A stretch of DNA of 64,000 nt from SG8-30 sp964406445 (GCA_964406445.1 CAYORU010000010.1:1-64000); one strand, 5' to 3'. Counted from the first letter of the stretch, positions 1-7,491 are shown. The notes: generated by a model not told the origin, from the sequence alone. Translations and numbers: made by a program.

Positions 1-250
1 CCGCGCGCGGGACGGCCCGCCGGCGCGCCAGGCGCGCGCCGGCGCCTGCCGGTTCAGCGGCGCGCACGTCCCGGGCGGCGGCGAGCGGCAGCTGAGGAAG
101 ATGCAGGCACAGCCACAGCTCGCGGCGGCGCGGCGGCGACGCCACGGGCGGCGGCGGTGCGTGCGCCCGTGGCCGTGGCCGCGGACGCGGGTCCGGCGCG
201 GCGGGCGGTGGCGGATCGAAGAGGTCGCCCGTGACGGGGAACGATGACAT
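1..250 (-). CDS. imuB: ImuB, Y-family polymerase-like protein (5' part only)
   Basis: Only about 83 N-terminal codons lie in the window; the gene runs off the left edge. The start is the ATG at 250, the only start codon after the in-frame imuA stop at 284-286. After a Pro/Arg-rich leader of about 40 residues the reading ELWLCLHLPQLPLAA matches the first beta-strand region of ImuB proteins. ImuB is a catalytically inactive Y-family polymerase relative. In the family it bridges ImuA, the DnaE2 polymerase and the beta clamp during SOS mutagenesis. It follows imuA by 33 nt and should be co-transcribed with lexA and imuA; dnaE2 would be expected beyond the edge. The call rests on a short stretch plus strong context. 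Confidence 0.75.
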   Translation of the reverse strand, partial: MSSFPVTGDLFDPPPPAAPDPRPRPRPRAHAPPPPVASPPRRRELWLCLHLPQLPLAAARDVRAAEPAGAGARLARRRAVPRA

Positions 251-283
251 GCGCGGGTGTGCTCGGCGAAGGCGGGCGGCGGC

Positions 284-994
284 TCAAAGCAGGCCCTCGA
301 TCCGCCCCGGCGCGCTGCCCCGCCCTTTCAGCACCGCCACGTCGAGCCCGCCGTCGCCCCGCGGCTCGAGCGCGAGCCGCAGCGCCGCCGGCGAGGGATC
401 GCGGGCGCAACGCAGCGGGCGGAAGAGCACGCCGAGGCTGCCGCCCTCCTCGGCGGCGAGCTTGAGCCGGCGCAGCGCGCGGTCGTCGAGCGCATCCACC
501 CAGGCCAGCGCCGCCGCGCAAGCCCGCGATCGCAGCGCCTGCTCGACGGCCCAGGCGGAAAAGGAGCAGGGGACATTCCCTTCGTTCTTTGCCCGGGCAG
601 GAAGAGCGGACTGCCCCTGCTCCCTTGGAAAAGAACGAAGGGAATGTCCCCTGCCGCCTTTGGTGTGCACGATCAGCATCTGCGCGGGATCGAGGCCGGC
701 GCCGGCGAGCGCGGGCGCATAGGGCAGGTGCGGAGGGTCGATCCAGGCGACCCAGCGGCGCGGCGCGGCCGGCTCGGGCACGCACAGGCCCTGCAGGGCG
801 GGCAGCAGCAGCCGGAACTCGCCGATGCCCGGCGCGGGCAGCAGCAGCTCCACGAGCGTGTCGCGCGGCCAGCCGCCGCCCGTGCGCGCGTCGAGGCGGT
901 CGAACCCCGTGGGCAGCGTGGCCCCGGCGGGCGCGGACTCGGCCACGCGCCACACGCCGGGGTGGCGCAGCAGTTCGCCGATCGCGGGGTTCAC
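284..994 (-). CDS. imuA: ImuA, translesion synthesis accessory protein (RecA/SulA-like)
   Basis: This protein of 236 residues belongs to the ImuA family, a RecA-like partner of ImuB and DnaE2 in SOS-induced error-prone synthesis. The N-terminal region with LPTGFDRLDARTGGGWPRD and LVELLLP is the family's conserved opening. The later WAVEQALRSRACAAALAWVD is the core RecA-like strand and helix. The start is GTG at 994, overlapping the lexA stop (GTGA), so translation is probably coupled to lexA. Oddity: between MLIVHTK and AWAVEQ there are about 30 extra residues, encoded by an inverted-repeat element (563-653) that keeps the frame open. Whether the protein still works is unknown. The long reading frame extending upstream into lexA in this frame is a shadow. 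Confidence 0.85.
   Translation of the reverse strand: MNPAIGELLRHPGVWRVAESAPAGATLPTGFDRLDARTGGGWPRDTLVELLLPAPGIGEFRLLLPALQGLCVPEPAAPRRWVAWIDPPHLPYAPALAGAGLDPAQMLIVHTKGGRGHSLRSFPREQGQSALPARAKNEGNVPCSFSAWAVEQALRSRACAAALAWVDALDDRALRRLKLAAEEGGSLGVLFRPLRCARDPSPAALRLALEPRGDGGLDVAVLKGRGSAPGRIEGLL
563..653. repeat. REP-like inverted repeat inserted in frame in imuA
   Basis: Two perfect 24-bp inverted arms lie at 567-590 and 630-653. They share the core GGGGACATTCCCTTCG and its complement. A second pairing (563-572 with 614-623, GGAGCAGGGG) gives an alternative hairpin. No stop codon occurs in the imuA frame across it. The layout resembles REP/MITE-type palindromic elements mobilised by RAYT transposases, but no transposase is in the window and the family assignment is inference. 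Confidence 0.75.
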
Positions 995-1629
995 TGGGTG
1001 ACGTGCGGCGAAGGCGCGTCGACGCGGCTGTGGCGCAGCACGCCGACCACCACCCCCTCGATCACCAGCGAGCGCTCGCGCAGGTCGACGCGGATCGGCT
1101 CGAAGTCGCGGTTCTCCGGCAGCAGCCAGACCACCGAGCCCTCCTGGCGATAGCGCTTGACCGTGACCTCGTCGTCGAGCCGCGCCACCACGATCTGGCG
1201 GCTGCGCACGTCGGTCGAGCGGTGCACCGCCACGAGGTCGCCGTCGAGGATGCCGATGTCCTTCATGCTCATGCCGGTGACGCGCAGCAGGTAGTGCGGC
1301 CGCGGGTTGAACAGCTGCGGGTCGACCTGGTAGCGGCCCTCGACGTGCTCCTCGGCGAGGATTGGCCGGCCCGCCGCCACCCGCCCCACGAGCGGCAGGC
1401 CGAGCTGCTCGCGCAGCACGTCCTTCAGCACGATGCCCCGCGAGGCCCCCGCCTTGAGCTCGAGGACGCCCTTGCGCTGCAAGGCGCGCAGGTGCTCCTC
1501 GGCCGCGTTGGCGGAGCGGAAGCCGAGCGCCTCGGCGATCTCGGCGCGAGTCGGCGGCATGCCGCTCTCGGCGATGCACTGCTGGATGAACTCCAGGATC
1601 TGCTGCTGGCGAGGCGTGAGGTCGGACAT
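991..1629 (-). CDS. lexA: LexA SOS repressor / self-cleaving peptidase
   Basis: This protein of 212 residues is the SOS repressor, which binds CTGT-N8-ACAG operators and cleaves itself when RecA filaments form. The winged helix-turn-helix covers about residues 1-65. The cleavage site is Ala86-Gly87 (RVAAGRP). The catalytic dyad is Ser121 (TGMSMKD) and Lys158 (DEVTVKRY), each two positions later than in E. coli. It heads the lexA–imuA–imuB operon, with the imuA GTG overlapping its stop. Two LexA boxes at 1639-1654 and 1658-1673 lie between promoter and start, so the operon should be autoregulated and DNA-damage inducible. Confidence 0.97.
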   Translation of the reverse strand: MSDLTPRQQQILEFIQQCIAESGMPPTRAEIAEALGFRSANAAEEHLRALQRKGVLELKAGASRGIVLKDVLREQLGLPLVGRVAAGRPILAEEHVEGRYQVDPQLFNPRPHYLLRVTGMSMKDIGILDGDLVAVHRSTDVRSRQIVVARLDDEVTVKRYRQEGSVVWLLPENRDFEPIRVDLRERSLVIEGVVVGVLRHSRVDAPSPHVTQ

Positions 1630-1638
1630 GGCGGTGAC

Positions 1639-1654
1639 CTGTGGTTACGTACAG
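1639..1654. promoter_or_regulatory. LexA box 1 (perfect CTGT-N8-ACAG)
   Basis: The 16-bp sequence CTGTGGTTACGTACAG matches the gammaproteobacterial SOS consensus exactly. It sits 10 bp upstream of the lexA start, downstream of the predicted -10. Confidence 0.9.
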
Positions 1655-1657
1655 CTA

Positions 1658-1673
1658 CTGGGTAGTTATACAG
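1658..1673. promoter_or_regulatory. LexA box 2 (CTGG-N8-ACAG)
   Basis: A second site with one mismatch in the left half lies 19 bp from the first, giving tandem operators as in E. coli lexA. It overlaps the -10 hexamer of the predicted lexA promoter. Confidence 0.65.
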
Positions 1674-1694
1674 CCGCGCCCGGCGGGAAGGCAA
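1665..1694 (-). promoter_or_regulatory. sigma70-type promoter of lexA-imuA-imuB
   Basis: On the minus strand the -35 is TTGCCT (1689-1694) and the -10 is TATAAC (1665-1670), with an 18-bp spacer. The -10 lies inside LexA box 2, consistent with repression by occlusion. Confidence 0.65.
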
Positions 1695-1703
1695 GGGGGA
1701 GCC

Positions 1704-1829
1704 GGTGACCGGTGACCAGTGATCGGTGACCAGCCGAACCAGGCACCGCCCCGGCGATGGTTTCCGGCCGATCACCGATCACCGGTCACCGGTCACCGAT
1801 CACCGGTCACCGATCACCGATCACCGGAC
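1704..1829. repeat. Heptamer-armed repeat element, copy A (core inverted)
   Basis: The left arm (about 1704-1732) is made of GTGACCG/GTGATCG-type heptamers. The core (about 1733-1769), read on the minus strand, carries GTGCCTGGTTCGGCTG. The right arm (1770-1829) has about eight inverted heptamers (ATCACCG/GTCACCG). The arms can pair into a long stem. It lies between the lexA promoter and the lpp-like gene. Copies B, C and D are at 2505, 6001 and 58346. Confidence 0.85.
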
Positions 1830-2131
1830 ATCAAATCCGCACTGCCATCCTCACCTCTCCCGTACGGGCCATCCCTCGATCGCGATCCGCATCGGCCCGC
1901 CGAAAAAATGCGTCGCGCGATGCCTGTCGCGGGGGAACGAAATCACGCGCGCGGACTCGAAAGCGGCGCGTGCGCTGTCGTCACTTGCCGACAGTTCCCG
2001 CGTGCTTTCGCTGACCTGTCCGTTAAGTTAAACTTCGTATTGTTTGCCGCGTCGCCGGGAGGGAACGCCGGTGCCGGTGTCTCCGCTCACGCGGGTATAA
2101 CGTTCCAACAATCCCCAAGGAGATATCCAAC
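1830..2131. other. Intergenic stretch upstream of the lpp-like gene
   Basis: About 300 bp with no convincing gene. Locally AT-richer sequence (2022-2045) may hold the lpp promoter, but no hexamer pair is good enough to call. A clear ribosome-binding site, AAGGAGAT, lies just before the 2132 start. Confidence 0.5.
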
Positions 2132-2443
2132 ATGTCGAACATCCTGAAGGTGGGCGTCGCCGCCGCTGTTCTCACGCTGGCCGCTGGCTGCACGGACATC
2201 AAGCCGCTGCAGGCCGAGGTCGACTCGCTGAAGACCCAGGTGTCGAAGCTGCAGGGCGACGTTGACGCCGCCAAGTCGGCCGCCAACTCCGCCAGCAGCG
2301 CCGCCCAGAGCGCTTCGCAGACCGCCACCGCCGCCCAGAACACGGCGAACCAGGCGCTGTCGGCCGCCCAGGCCAGCCAGCAGTGCTGCGACGCGACCAA
2401 CGAGAAGATCGACCGCATGTTCAAGCGCTCGATGTCGAAGTAA
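2132..2443 (+). CDS. Lpp/OprI-type alanine-zipper outer-membrane lipoprotein
   Basis: This small lipoprotein of 103 residues has a signal peptide with lipobox LAAGC (Cys20 acylated). A continuous heptad helix follows (IKPLQAEVDSLKTQVSKLQG), then an Ala/Ser-rich zipper as in OprI and Lpp. In that family the protein is anchored in the outer membrane and its C-terminal lysine is linked to peptidoglycan by an L,D-transpeptidase. The C-terminus here is ...RSMSK, ending in lysine. An L,D-transpeptidase gene lies directly opposite (2588-3532). Odd: two adjacent cysteines (QQCCDATN) near the end, unusual in the family. A strong SD (AAGGAGAT) precedes the ATG and an intrinsic terminator follows, so this is probably an abundant monocistronic transcript. 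Confidence 0.85.
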   Translation: MSNILKVGVAAAVLTLAAGCTDIKPLQAEVDSLKTQVSKLQGDVDAAKSAANSASSAAQSASQTATAAQNTANQALSAAQASQQCCDATNEKIDRMFKRSMSK

Positions 2444-2472
2444 TTCGACGCGAGACACGGTCGAAACGAAGG

Positions 2473-2504
2473 CCCCGCGGTGATGAGCCGCGGGGTTTTC
2501 TTTT
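2473..2504 (+). terminator. Rho-independent terminator of the lpp-like gene
   Basis: An 8-bp GC stem (CCCCGCGG / CCGCGGGG) with a 7-nt loop is followed by TTTTCTTTT. It begins 30 bp after the lipoprotein stop codon. Confidence 0.92.
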
Positions 2505-2592
2505 GGTGACTGGTGACCGGTGATCAGCAAGAATCCGCTAACGCGGGCAGCGCCCGGTTCGGCCGGTCACTGGTCACCGATCACCGGTCACT
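2505..2592. repeat. Heptamer-armed repeat element, copy B
   Basis: The left arm is GTGACTG-GTGACCG-GTGATC, then a core ending GCGCCCGGTTCGGCCG, then the right arm of GTCACTG/GTCACCG/ATCACCG units. It starts exactly at the end of the lpp terminator T-tract. It contains the stop codon of the L,D-transpeptidase gene (2588-2590). Confidence 0.85.
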
Positions 2593-3532
2593 CCCCTTTC
2601 GCCATCATCGCCAATCCCGCCGACACCAGCACCGGCATTCCCCGCGCCTCGGCGAACGCGCGCTGCACCCGTGTCCAGTCCACCAGGACCATCCGCTCGC
2701 GCGTCGCCTCGACGATGAGCCGCGTCAGGTCGGTGAGCTGCGGCGGCTCCACCGCGTCCTCCTGCAGCCCGGGATGCACCTCCACGTAGAGCTGCCCGTC
2801 CAGCCAGCCGAGCTTGAAGGGCTGGTTGACGATGTTCACGCGCGTATCGACCGGCACCAGGTCGAACAGCCGCTCGATGTCCTCGGGATAGAGGCGCATG
2901 CACCCGGCGGTCGCCTGCATGCCGATGCCGGCCGGCCGGTTGGTGCCGTGGATCAGGTAGGCGCCGCCGGGGATGGCGAGCCGCATCGCGCGGTGGCCGA
3001 GCGGGTTGTCGGGGCCCGGCGGCACGACGGGCGGCAGGATCTCGCCCTGCCGCGCCCGCGCCTCGCGGACCGACTTCGGCGGCGTCCAGGTCGGGTTCTT
3101 GACCTTCTGCGTGATGCGCGTGACCCCGAGCGGCGTGTTCCAGTCCATCTTGCCGATCGCGACCGGGTAGGTGTGCACGACGGGCGCCTCGCCGTTCGCC
3201 GCCGGCGCGAAGTAGTAGAGCCGGTGTTCGGGCAGGTTGACGACGATGCCCTCGCGCGGCGCGGCCGGAAGGATGCGCTGCTTGGGCAGCGTCACCGTGG
3301 TCCCGGCGCCGGGCATCCACGGATCCACGCCGGGGTTCGACTTGGTGATCTCCTCGTAGCCGAGGCTGTGACGCCGCGCCACGTCGAGCAGCGTGTCTTC
3401 CTGACGCGCCTCAATGCTGCGCGGCGCGCCGACGATGTCGGCGCCCGCGGGCGGCATCGGAAACGACTCGGCTGCGGCGACACCGGACGCCGCCACGCCA
3501 ACCACTGCCACCCACGCCAGATGCCGCAGCAC
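2588..3532 (-). CDS. LysM / L,D-transpeptidase (YkuD), probable Lpp-peptidoglycan linkage enzyme
   Basis: This exported enzyme of 314 residues cross-links meso-DAP residues or attaches Lpp to peptidoglycan in the periplasm. It has a signal peptide (HLAWVAVVGVAASGVAAAES) and a LysM-like segment (EDTLLDVARRHSLGYEEI). The YkuD catalytic domain carries HGTNRPAGIG followed by TAGCMRLYPED, the His/Cys/Arg motif of ErfK-YbiS-YcfS enzymes. I chose GTG 3532 because GGAG lies 7 nt before it; a TTG at 3559 is the alternative. Its place facing the Lpp-like gene suggests that lipoprotein is the substrate (inference). The stop codon lies in heptamer repeat copy B. fabH ends 62 bp upstream, so it may be transcribed with fabH. 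Confidence 0.9.
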   Translation of the reverse strand: MLRHLAWVAVVGVAASGVAAAESFPMPPAGADIVGAPRSIEARQEDTLLDVARRHSLGYEEITKSNPGVDPWMPGAGTTVTLPKQRILPAAPREGIVVNLPEHRLYYFAPAANGEAPVVHTYPVAIGKMDWNTPLGVTRITQKVKNPTWTPPKSVREARARQGEILPPVVPPGPDNPLGHRAMRLAIPGGAYLIHGTNRPAGIGMQATAGCMRLYPEDIERLFDLVPVDTRVNIVNQPFKLGWLDGQLYVEVHPGLQEDAVEPPQLTDLTRLIVEATRERMVLVDWTRVQRAFAEARGMPVLVSAGLAMMAKGE

Positions 3533-3594
3533 TCGCCTACTCCAGCCGCCCCGTTGCAAGTGCTAGACCCGGGAGGTGGATCGAGGGTTCCCGC

Positions 3595-4566
3595 TCAGAA
3601 GCGGACCAGGGCCGAGCCCCAGGTGAAGCCGCCGCCGAACGTCTCCATCAGCAGCAGCTGGCCGCGCCGGATCCGGCCATCGCGCACGGCGGTGTCGAGC
3701 GCGAGCGGGATCGAGGCGGCGGAAGTGTTGCCGTGTTCCTGCACGGTCACGACGACCTTCTCCATCGGCAGGTCGAGCTTCTCGGCCGCCGCCTGGATGA
3801 TGCGCAGGTTGGCCTGGTGCGGCACCAGCCAGTCGATCTCGTGCTTGTCGATGCCGTTCTTGGCGAGCGTCTCGTCGACGAGGCGCGAGAGCGTGCGGAC
3901 GGCCACCTTGAAGACGTCGTTGCCGCGCATCGTGATGCCGCCGGCCTCGCCGCCGCGCAGCTTGTCGAAGCCCTGTGAGGGGCCGTAGGGAAAGTACAGC
4001 AGGTCGGCGTACTGGCCGTCGGAGTGCAGGTGGGTCGCGACGATGCCCGGCTCGTCGGCCGGGGTGAGCACCACCGCGCCGGCGCCGTCGCCGAACAGCA
4101 CGCAGGTCGCCCGATCCTTCCAGTCCACGATGCGGCTCAGGCACTCGACGCCCACGACGAGCGCGCAGCGCGACTCGCCGAGGCGCACGAACTTGTCGGC
4201 CAGCGACAGCGCGTAGATGAAGCCGCTGCAGGCGGTCTCGAGCGCGAAGGCCGGGCAGCCATGCACGCCGAGCCGCTGCTGCAGCAGCGAGCCCGTGTTG
4301 GGGAACACCAGGTCCGGCGTCGTCGTGCCGACGACGATGAAGTCGACGTCGGCCGGGGTCATGCCGGCGGCGCGCAGCGCGCGGCGCGCGGCGTGCTCGG
4401 CGAGCACGGAGCTCGTCTCGTCCGGGGCCGCGATGTGGCGGCGCTCGATCCCGGTGCGCGAGCGGATCCACTCGTCGCTCGTCTCGACGCTCTTCTCGAG
4501 CTCGGCGTTCGTCAGCACCTTCTCCGGAAGGTAGCTGCCGGTGCCGGCGATGCGCGAGTACCGCAT
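3595..4566 (-). CDS. fabH: Beta-ketoacyl-ACP synthase III
   Basis: This cytosolic enzyme of 323 residues starts type II fatty acid synthesis by condensing acetyl-CoA with malonyl-ACP. The Cys-His-Asn triad is Cys113 (ETACSGF), His250 (VPHQANLRI) and Asn280 (EHGNTSAAS). The start MRYSRIAGTGSYLP at 4566 fits the family; the in-frame GTG/ATG codons upstream add only a glycine run. It follows rpmF by 43 bp. In most proteobacteria plsX lies between rpmF and fabH and fabD/fabG follow; here plsX is missing and an L,D-transpeptidase follows, so the fab cluster is split. Confidence 0.96.
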   Translation of the reverse strand: MRYSRIAGTGSYLPEKVLTNAELEKSVETSDEWIRSRTGIERRHIAAPDETSSVLAEHAARRALRAAGMTPADVDFIVVGTTTPDLVFPNTGSLLQQRLGVHGCPAFALETACSGFIYALSLADKFVRLGESRCALVVGVECLSRIVDWKDRATCVLFGDGAGAVVLTPADEPGIVATHLHSDGQYADLLYFPYGPSQGFDKLRGGEAGGITMRGNDVFKVAVRTLSRLVDETLAKNGIDKHEIDWLVPHQANLRIIQAAAEKLDLPMEKVVVTVQEHGNTSAASIPLALDTAVRDGRIRRGQLLLMETFGGGFTWGSALVRF

Positions 4567-4609
4567 TCCCCCTCCTCCGGCGCGCAAACGCGCCGCGGGT
4601 CCGGGCGGG

Positions 4610-4801
4610 CTATTCCTGCTCGTCGTCGACGGCGGTCTCGACGACCTTCTTGCCGCGGTAGAAGCCGTCCTTGCTGATGCGGTGGCGCGCGTGCGTCTCG
4701 CCGGTGGTCGGGTCCTTCGACAGCGCGGGCGCGGACAGCTTGTCGTGGGCGCGACGCATGCCGCGCGTGGAGGGGGTCCTTCGGCTCTTCTGGACGGGCA
4801 T
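4610..4801 (-). CDS. rpmF: 50S ribosomal protein L32
   Basis: This 63-residue basic protein carries the family pattern MPVQKSRRTPSTRGMRRAHD at its N-terminus and HRISKDGFYRGKKV near its end. It has no zinc-binding cysteines, as in other gammaproteobacterial L32. It lies 17 bp after yceD, the standard partner, and shares that gene's promoter at 5347-5375. Confidence 0.97.
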   Translation of the reverse strand: MPVQKSRRTPSTRGMRRAHDKLSAPALSKDPTTGETHARHRISKDGFYRGKKVVETAVDDEQE

Positions 4802-4818
4802 GGTCGTCTCTCTCTGTC

Positions 4819-5337
4819 CTAGTGTTTCAGCAGGTCTCTCAGGCCCGCGAAGGGCCGCCTGGCCCCGCGGGATTCGTCGACTTCCGAGGCCCCGGCCGGG
4901 CGGCCGCCCGGGGCGCGACATTCATCGCCCTCGTGCCGCGGCACCAGCGGCAGCGAGAGCAGCAACTCGTCCTCGACAAGCGCATGCAGGTCCACCGCCT
5001 GGGGATCCGCATCCACCGTCTCGACGTCCGCCGGCAGCGCCGCGGATGCGGCGTCGCTCGCGACGAAGGCGATCCGGCCCTCGGAGCGCAGCGGCACGCC
5101 GACGGCACCGAGGCAGCGCTGGCAGCGCAGCGTCGCGGTGGCCTCCACCTCGAGCACGCAGCCCGCCACGCCGGCGCCGAACTCGCGGAACGACAGCCGC
5201 GCGACGCAGTCTCCCTCCGGACTCACCAGCGAGCCGGCCAGTCGCCGGAAACCGGCAAGCGGAAAGCTGCGCTCGAGGCTTGCGCCCTCGGCCGCGAGGC
5301 GAACGGCATCCAGGCGATTCGCCGGGGGCTTCGACAT
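4819..5337 (-). CDS. yceD: YceD family (DUF177) 23S rRNA accumulation protein
   Basis: This protein of 172 residues belongs to the YceD/DUF177 family, linked to 23S rRNA accumulation and always next to rpmF. The CxxC pair in LRCQRCLGAVGVPL (about residue 85) and the acidic EDELLLSLPLVPRHE segment are family marks. The start is ATG 5337 (MSKPPANRLD). A reading frame extends upstream to 5382 but would begin before the promoter. The strong promoter's -10 ends only 9 nt before this ATG and there is no SD, so the transcript is probably almost leaderless. Confidence 0.88.
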   Translation of the reverse strand: MSKPPANRLDAVRLAAEGASLERSFPLAGFRRLAGSLVSPEGDCVARLSFREFGAGVAGCVLEVEATATLRCQRCLGAVGVPLRSEGRIAFVASDAASAALPADVETVDADPQAVDLHALVEDELLLSLPLVPRHEGDECRAPGGRPAGASEVDESRGARRPFAGLRDLLKH

Positions 5338-5346
5338 GGGCGCGCT

Positions 5347-5375
5347 ATGATAGTGAGCCGCGTCAATCCTGTCAA
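5347..5375 (-). promoter_or_regulatory. Strong sigma70-type promoter of yceD-rpmF-fabH
   Basis: The minus strand has TTGACA (5370-5375), a 17-bp spacer and TATCAT (5347-5352). The predicted start of transcription is about 3 nt upstream of the yceD ATG. Confidence 0.85.
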
Positions 5376-5420
5376 AGGCCACAAGGCCTTAAATCCTTGT
5401 TTTTCAAGCGCTATCTGCCC

Positions 5421-6011
5421 ATGGCCCGGCTGATCCTCGCCTCCACCTCCCGCTACCGCGCCGAGTTGCTCGGCCGCCTCGGCCTGCCCTTCGAGCGGGC
5501 GGCGCCGGGCATCGACGAGTCGCCCGCGCCACATGAGGCACCAGGCGAGCTCGCGCCGCGACTGGCGCGGGCCAAGGCGGAGGCGGTCGCGGTGCGCCAC
5601 CCGGACGCCTGGTGCCTCGGCTCCGACCAGGTCGCGGTGCTGGGCGAGCGGGTGCTCGGCAAGCCCTTGTCGGTCGAGCGTTGCGTCGAGCAGCTGATGG
5701 CCGCGAGCGGCCGCGAGGTCTTGTTCCTTACCGCCGCCTGCCTGACCCGGGCCGGGGATCCGCGTTCTCTCTCGCACGTGGACCAGACGCGCGTGCGATT
5801 CCGCAAGTTCGACGAGCGAGAGGCGCGCCGCTACGTCGAGCTGGAGCGCCCGCTCGACTGCGCCGGCGGCTTCAAGAGCGAAGGCCTCGGAATCGCCCTG
5901 TTCGAACGAATCGAGAGCACGGACCCGACCGCGCTGATCGGGCTGCCGATGATCTGGGTCGCGCGGGCGCTGAGGGAGGTGGGGGTGGATCCGCTGGGAA
6001 GTGACCGGTGA
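5421..6011 (+). CDS. maf: Maf family nucleoside triphosphate pyrophosphatase
   Basis: This cytosolic pyrophosphatase of 196 residues hydrolyses non-canonical or house-cleaning nucleotides. The family opening MARLILASTSRYRAELL with its SxSxxR phosphate-binding region, the conserved LGSDQV, and the end motif ESTDPTALIGLPM are all present. It matches the YceF branch, usually beside yceD–rpmF as here, though here the gene is divergent from yceD. The last three residues (Ser-Asp-Arg) and the stop codon are encoded inside heptamer repeat copy C, so the original C-terminus has probably been replaced. Confidence 0.93.
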   Translation: MARLILASTSRYRAELLGRLGLPFERAAPGIDESPAPHEAPGELAPRLARAKAEAVAVRHPDAWCLGSDQVAVLGERVLGKPLSVERCVEQLMAASGREVLFLTAACLTRAGDPRSLSHVDQTRVRFRKFDEREARRYVELERPLDCAGGFKSEGLGIALFERIESTDPTALIGLPMIWVARALREVGVDPLGSDR

Positions 6012-6114
6012 TCGGTGACCAGTACCGGTGACCGGTGGTCGGTGATCGGCCAAACCGGGCTGTGCCCTGGTTCGCGCGTTCTTGCCGGTCACTGGTCACC
6101 GATCACCGATCACT
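6001..6114. repeat. Heptamer-armed repeat element, copy C
   Basis: The left arm carries about six GTGACCG/GTGATCG units including two variants. The core carries GTGCCCTGGTTCGCG. The right arm has GTCACTG-GTCACCG-ATCACCG units. It spans the convergent 3' ends of maf and rluC and supplies Ser-Asp-Arg-stop to both. The inverted arms could also act as a bidirectional terminator. Confidence 0.85.
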
Positions 6115-7065
6115 TTTCTTTAACCCGTCCACCACCGCCCTGAGCTCGGCGGGCATCCCCGCCACGAATCGGCACTTCCGCCCCGTATCCGGCCACGTGA
6201 AGCCGATCGCGTGCGCGTGAAGGAACATCCGCTCCAGGGCACGCGACTTCATGCGCAGGTTGAACTCGCGGTCGCCGTACTTCGGGTCGCCCGCGACCGG
6301 ATGGCCCGCGAACGCCGCGTGCACGCGGATCTGGTGCGTGCGTCCGGTGTGGATCTCCACCTCGACCAGCGTGGCCTCGCGCCCGAGCGCCTCGACCGGG
6401 CGGAAGCTGCTCGCGGAAGGCTTGCCGCCTGCATGCACGGTGACCGTCCGCTCGCCGCCCTGGCGCGTGTGGGTCGCGAGCGGCGCGTCGATCGTCTTGT
6501 TGCCGAGCGTCCAGCGGCCGGCGAGCAGCGCGAGGTAGGTCTTGTCCACCCGCCCCTCGCGCATCAGTGCGTGCAGCAGCCTGAGCGAGCCGCGGTCCTT
6601 GGCCACGACCAGCAGGCCGCTGGTGTCGCGGTCGAGACGGTGCGCGAGTTCCAGCTCCTGGCCGGCCCGGTCCGCCCGCAGCGCCTCGATGACGCCGAAG
6701 GCCAACCCGGAGCCGCCGTGAACGGCGAGGCCCGCCGGCTTGTCGATGACCACGATCCGCTCGTCTTCGTGGACGATGGCGGCGCGCACCTGCGCCGTGA
6801 GCCGCGCCGGCGCCGCGCCGGGCGCGTCCGGCTCCGCCATGCGGACCGGCGGAATCCGCACCGTATCGCCCTCCGCGAGGCGCTGCTCGGGCCTGGCGCG
6901 CCCGCCGTTGACCCGCACTTCGCCGCGTCGCAGCAATCGGTAAACGCGGGTGCGAGGCACGCCCTTCAGCTCACGCAGCAGGAAATTGTCGACGCGCTGG
7001 CCCGCCTCGCCGGCGCCGACCTCGACGTGACGCACCGCCGCCGGGCTGCCTGCGGAGGAGTTCAT
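6103..7065 (-). CDS. rluC: 23S rRNA pseudouridine synthase RluC
   Basis: This protein of 320 residues has an N-terminal S4 RNA-binding domain (RVDNFLLRELKGVPRTRVYR) and a RluA-type catalytic domain. The catalytic aspartate lies in HRLDRDTSGLLV. The end motifs HTGRTHQIRVHAAFAGHPVAGDPKYGD are typical. In E. coli it modifies U955, U2504 and U2580 of 23S rRNA. The start is ATG 7065 with AGGCGG upstream; longer upstream reading is noncoding. It diverges from rne, the conserved rluC–rne arrangement. Its last residues SDR and its stop come from heptamer repeat copy C. Confidence 0.95.
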   Translation of the reverse strand: MNSSAGSPAAVRHVEVGAGEAGQRVDNFLLRELKGVPRTRVYRLLRRGEVRVNGGRARPEQRLAEGDTVRIPPVRMAEPDAPGAAPARLTAQVRAAIVHEDERIVVIDKPAGLAVHGGSGLAFGVIEALRADRAGQELELAHRLDRDTSGLLVVAKDRGSLRLLHALMREGRVDKTYLALLAGRWTLGNKTIDAPLATHTRQGGERTVTVHAGGKPSASSFRPVEALGREATLVEVEIHTGRTHQIRVHAAFAGHPVAGDPKYGDREFNLRMKSRALERMFLHAHAIGFTWPDTGRKCRFVAGMPAELRAVVDGLKKSDR

Positions 7066-7083
7066 CGATTTCCGCCTAAGGTA

Positions 7084-7491
7084 TTGATTTTCTGAGCGCT
7101 CTACTGATAGATTCCGGGGCGTCGCGAGGCGGCCGACGCCCTGTGGGGCACTGCCGCCGAGGATTACGCAGCCCCACCGTGCCCGCGCACCGCCCCCGCG
7201 GATCGCGATGGCCGGCGGGGCTGCATGGTAGTTGGTCCTGGTCCCCCAGGCCATCGCACGGCCGAAAGCTTGGACGCGCGCCGCTTCACGGAGCGCAGTC
7301 CACGGAAGAACGAGAATCCCCAGGCGTGTCCACCACGACGTGGCAAGGATCGAGGTCAGCGCAGCGGTCACCCCACCGCGGCGCCTCTCCTGCCGTCGCG
7401 GGCGTGTCGCGGGCGAAGACCCCCCTCCTCCTGGCGCCGGCTCCCCGCTGCGTCCCAAGCTGCACGGCCCCCACCACTGTGGAAGGGGCTC
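7084..7491 (+). promoter_or_regulatory. rne promoter region and long 5' leader
   Basis: A possible promoter is TTGATT (7084-7089), 18 bp, TAGATT (7108-7113). The remaining roughly 380 nt before the rne ATG hold no supported gene. RNase E mRNAs in enterobacteria have a long structured leader through which the enzyme autoregulates; a leader this long is consistent with that, but the structure here was not computed. The gene's SD is GGAAGGGG just before 7492. Confidence 0.45.

Noticed and set aside
1704..1829. Possible CRISPR-like array in the heptamer repeats
   Set aside because: Units are 7 bp with no unique spacers, the arms are inverted about a core, and no cas genes are present.
4671..6011. 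446-codon frame fusing upstream sequence to maf
   Set aside because: The part before 5421 is antisense to rpmF and yceD; Maf homology starts exactly at ATG 5421.
7114..7491. A coding gene in the rne leader
   Set aside because: Open frames exist on both strands but none has an SD, conserved motif or codon pattern; it is best read as an untranslated leader.
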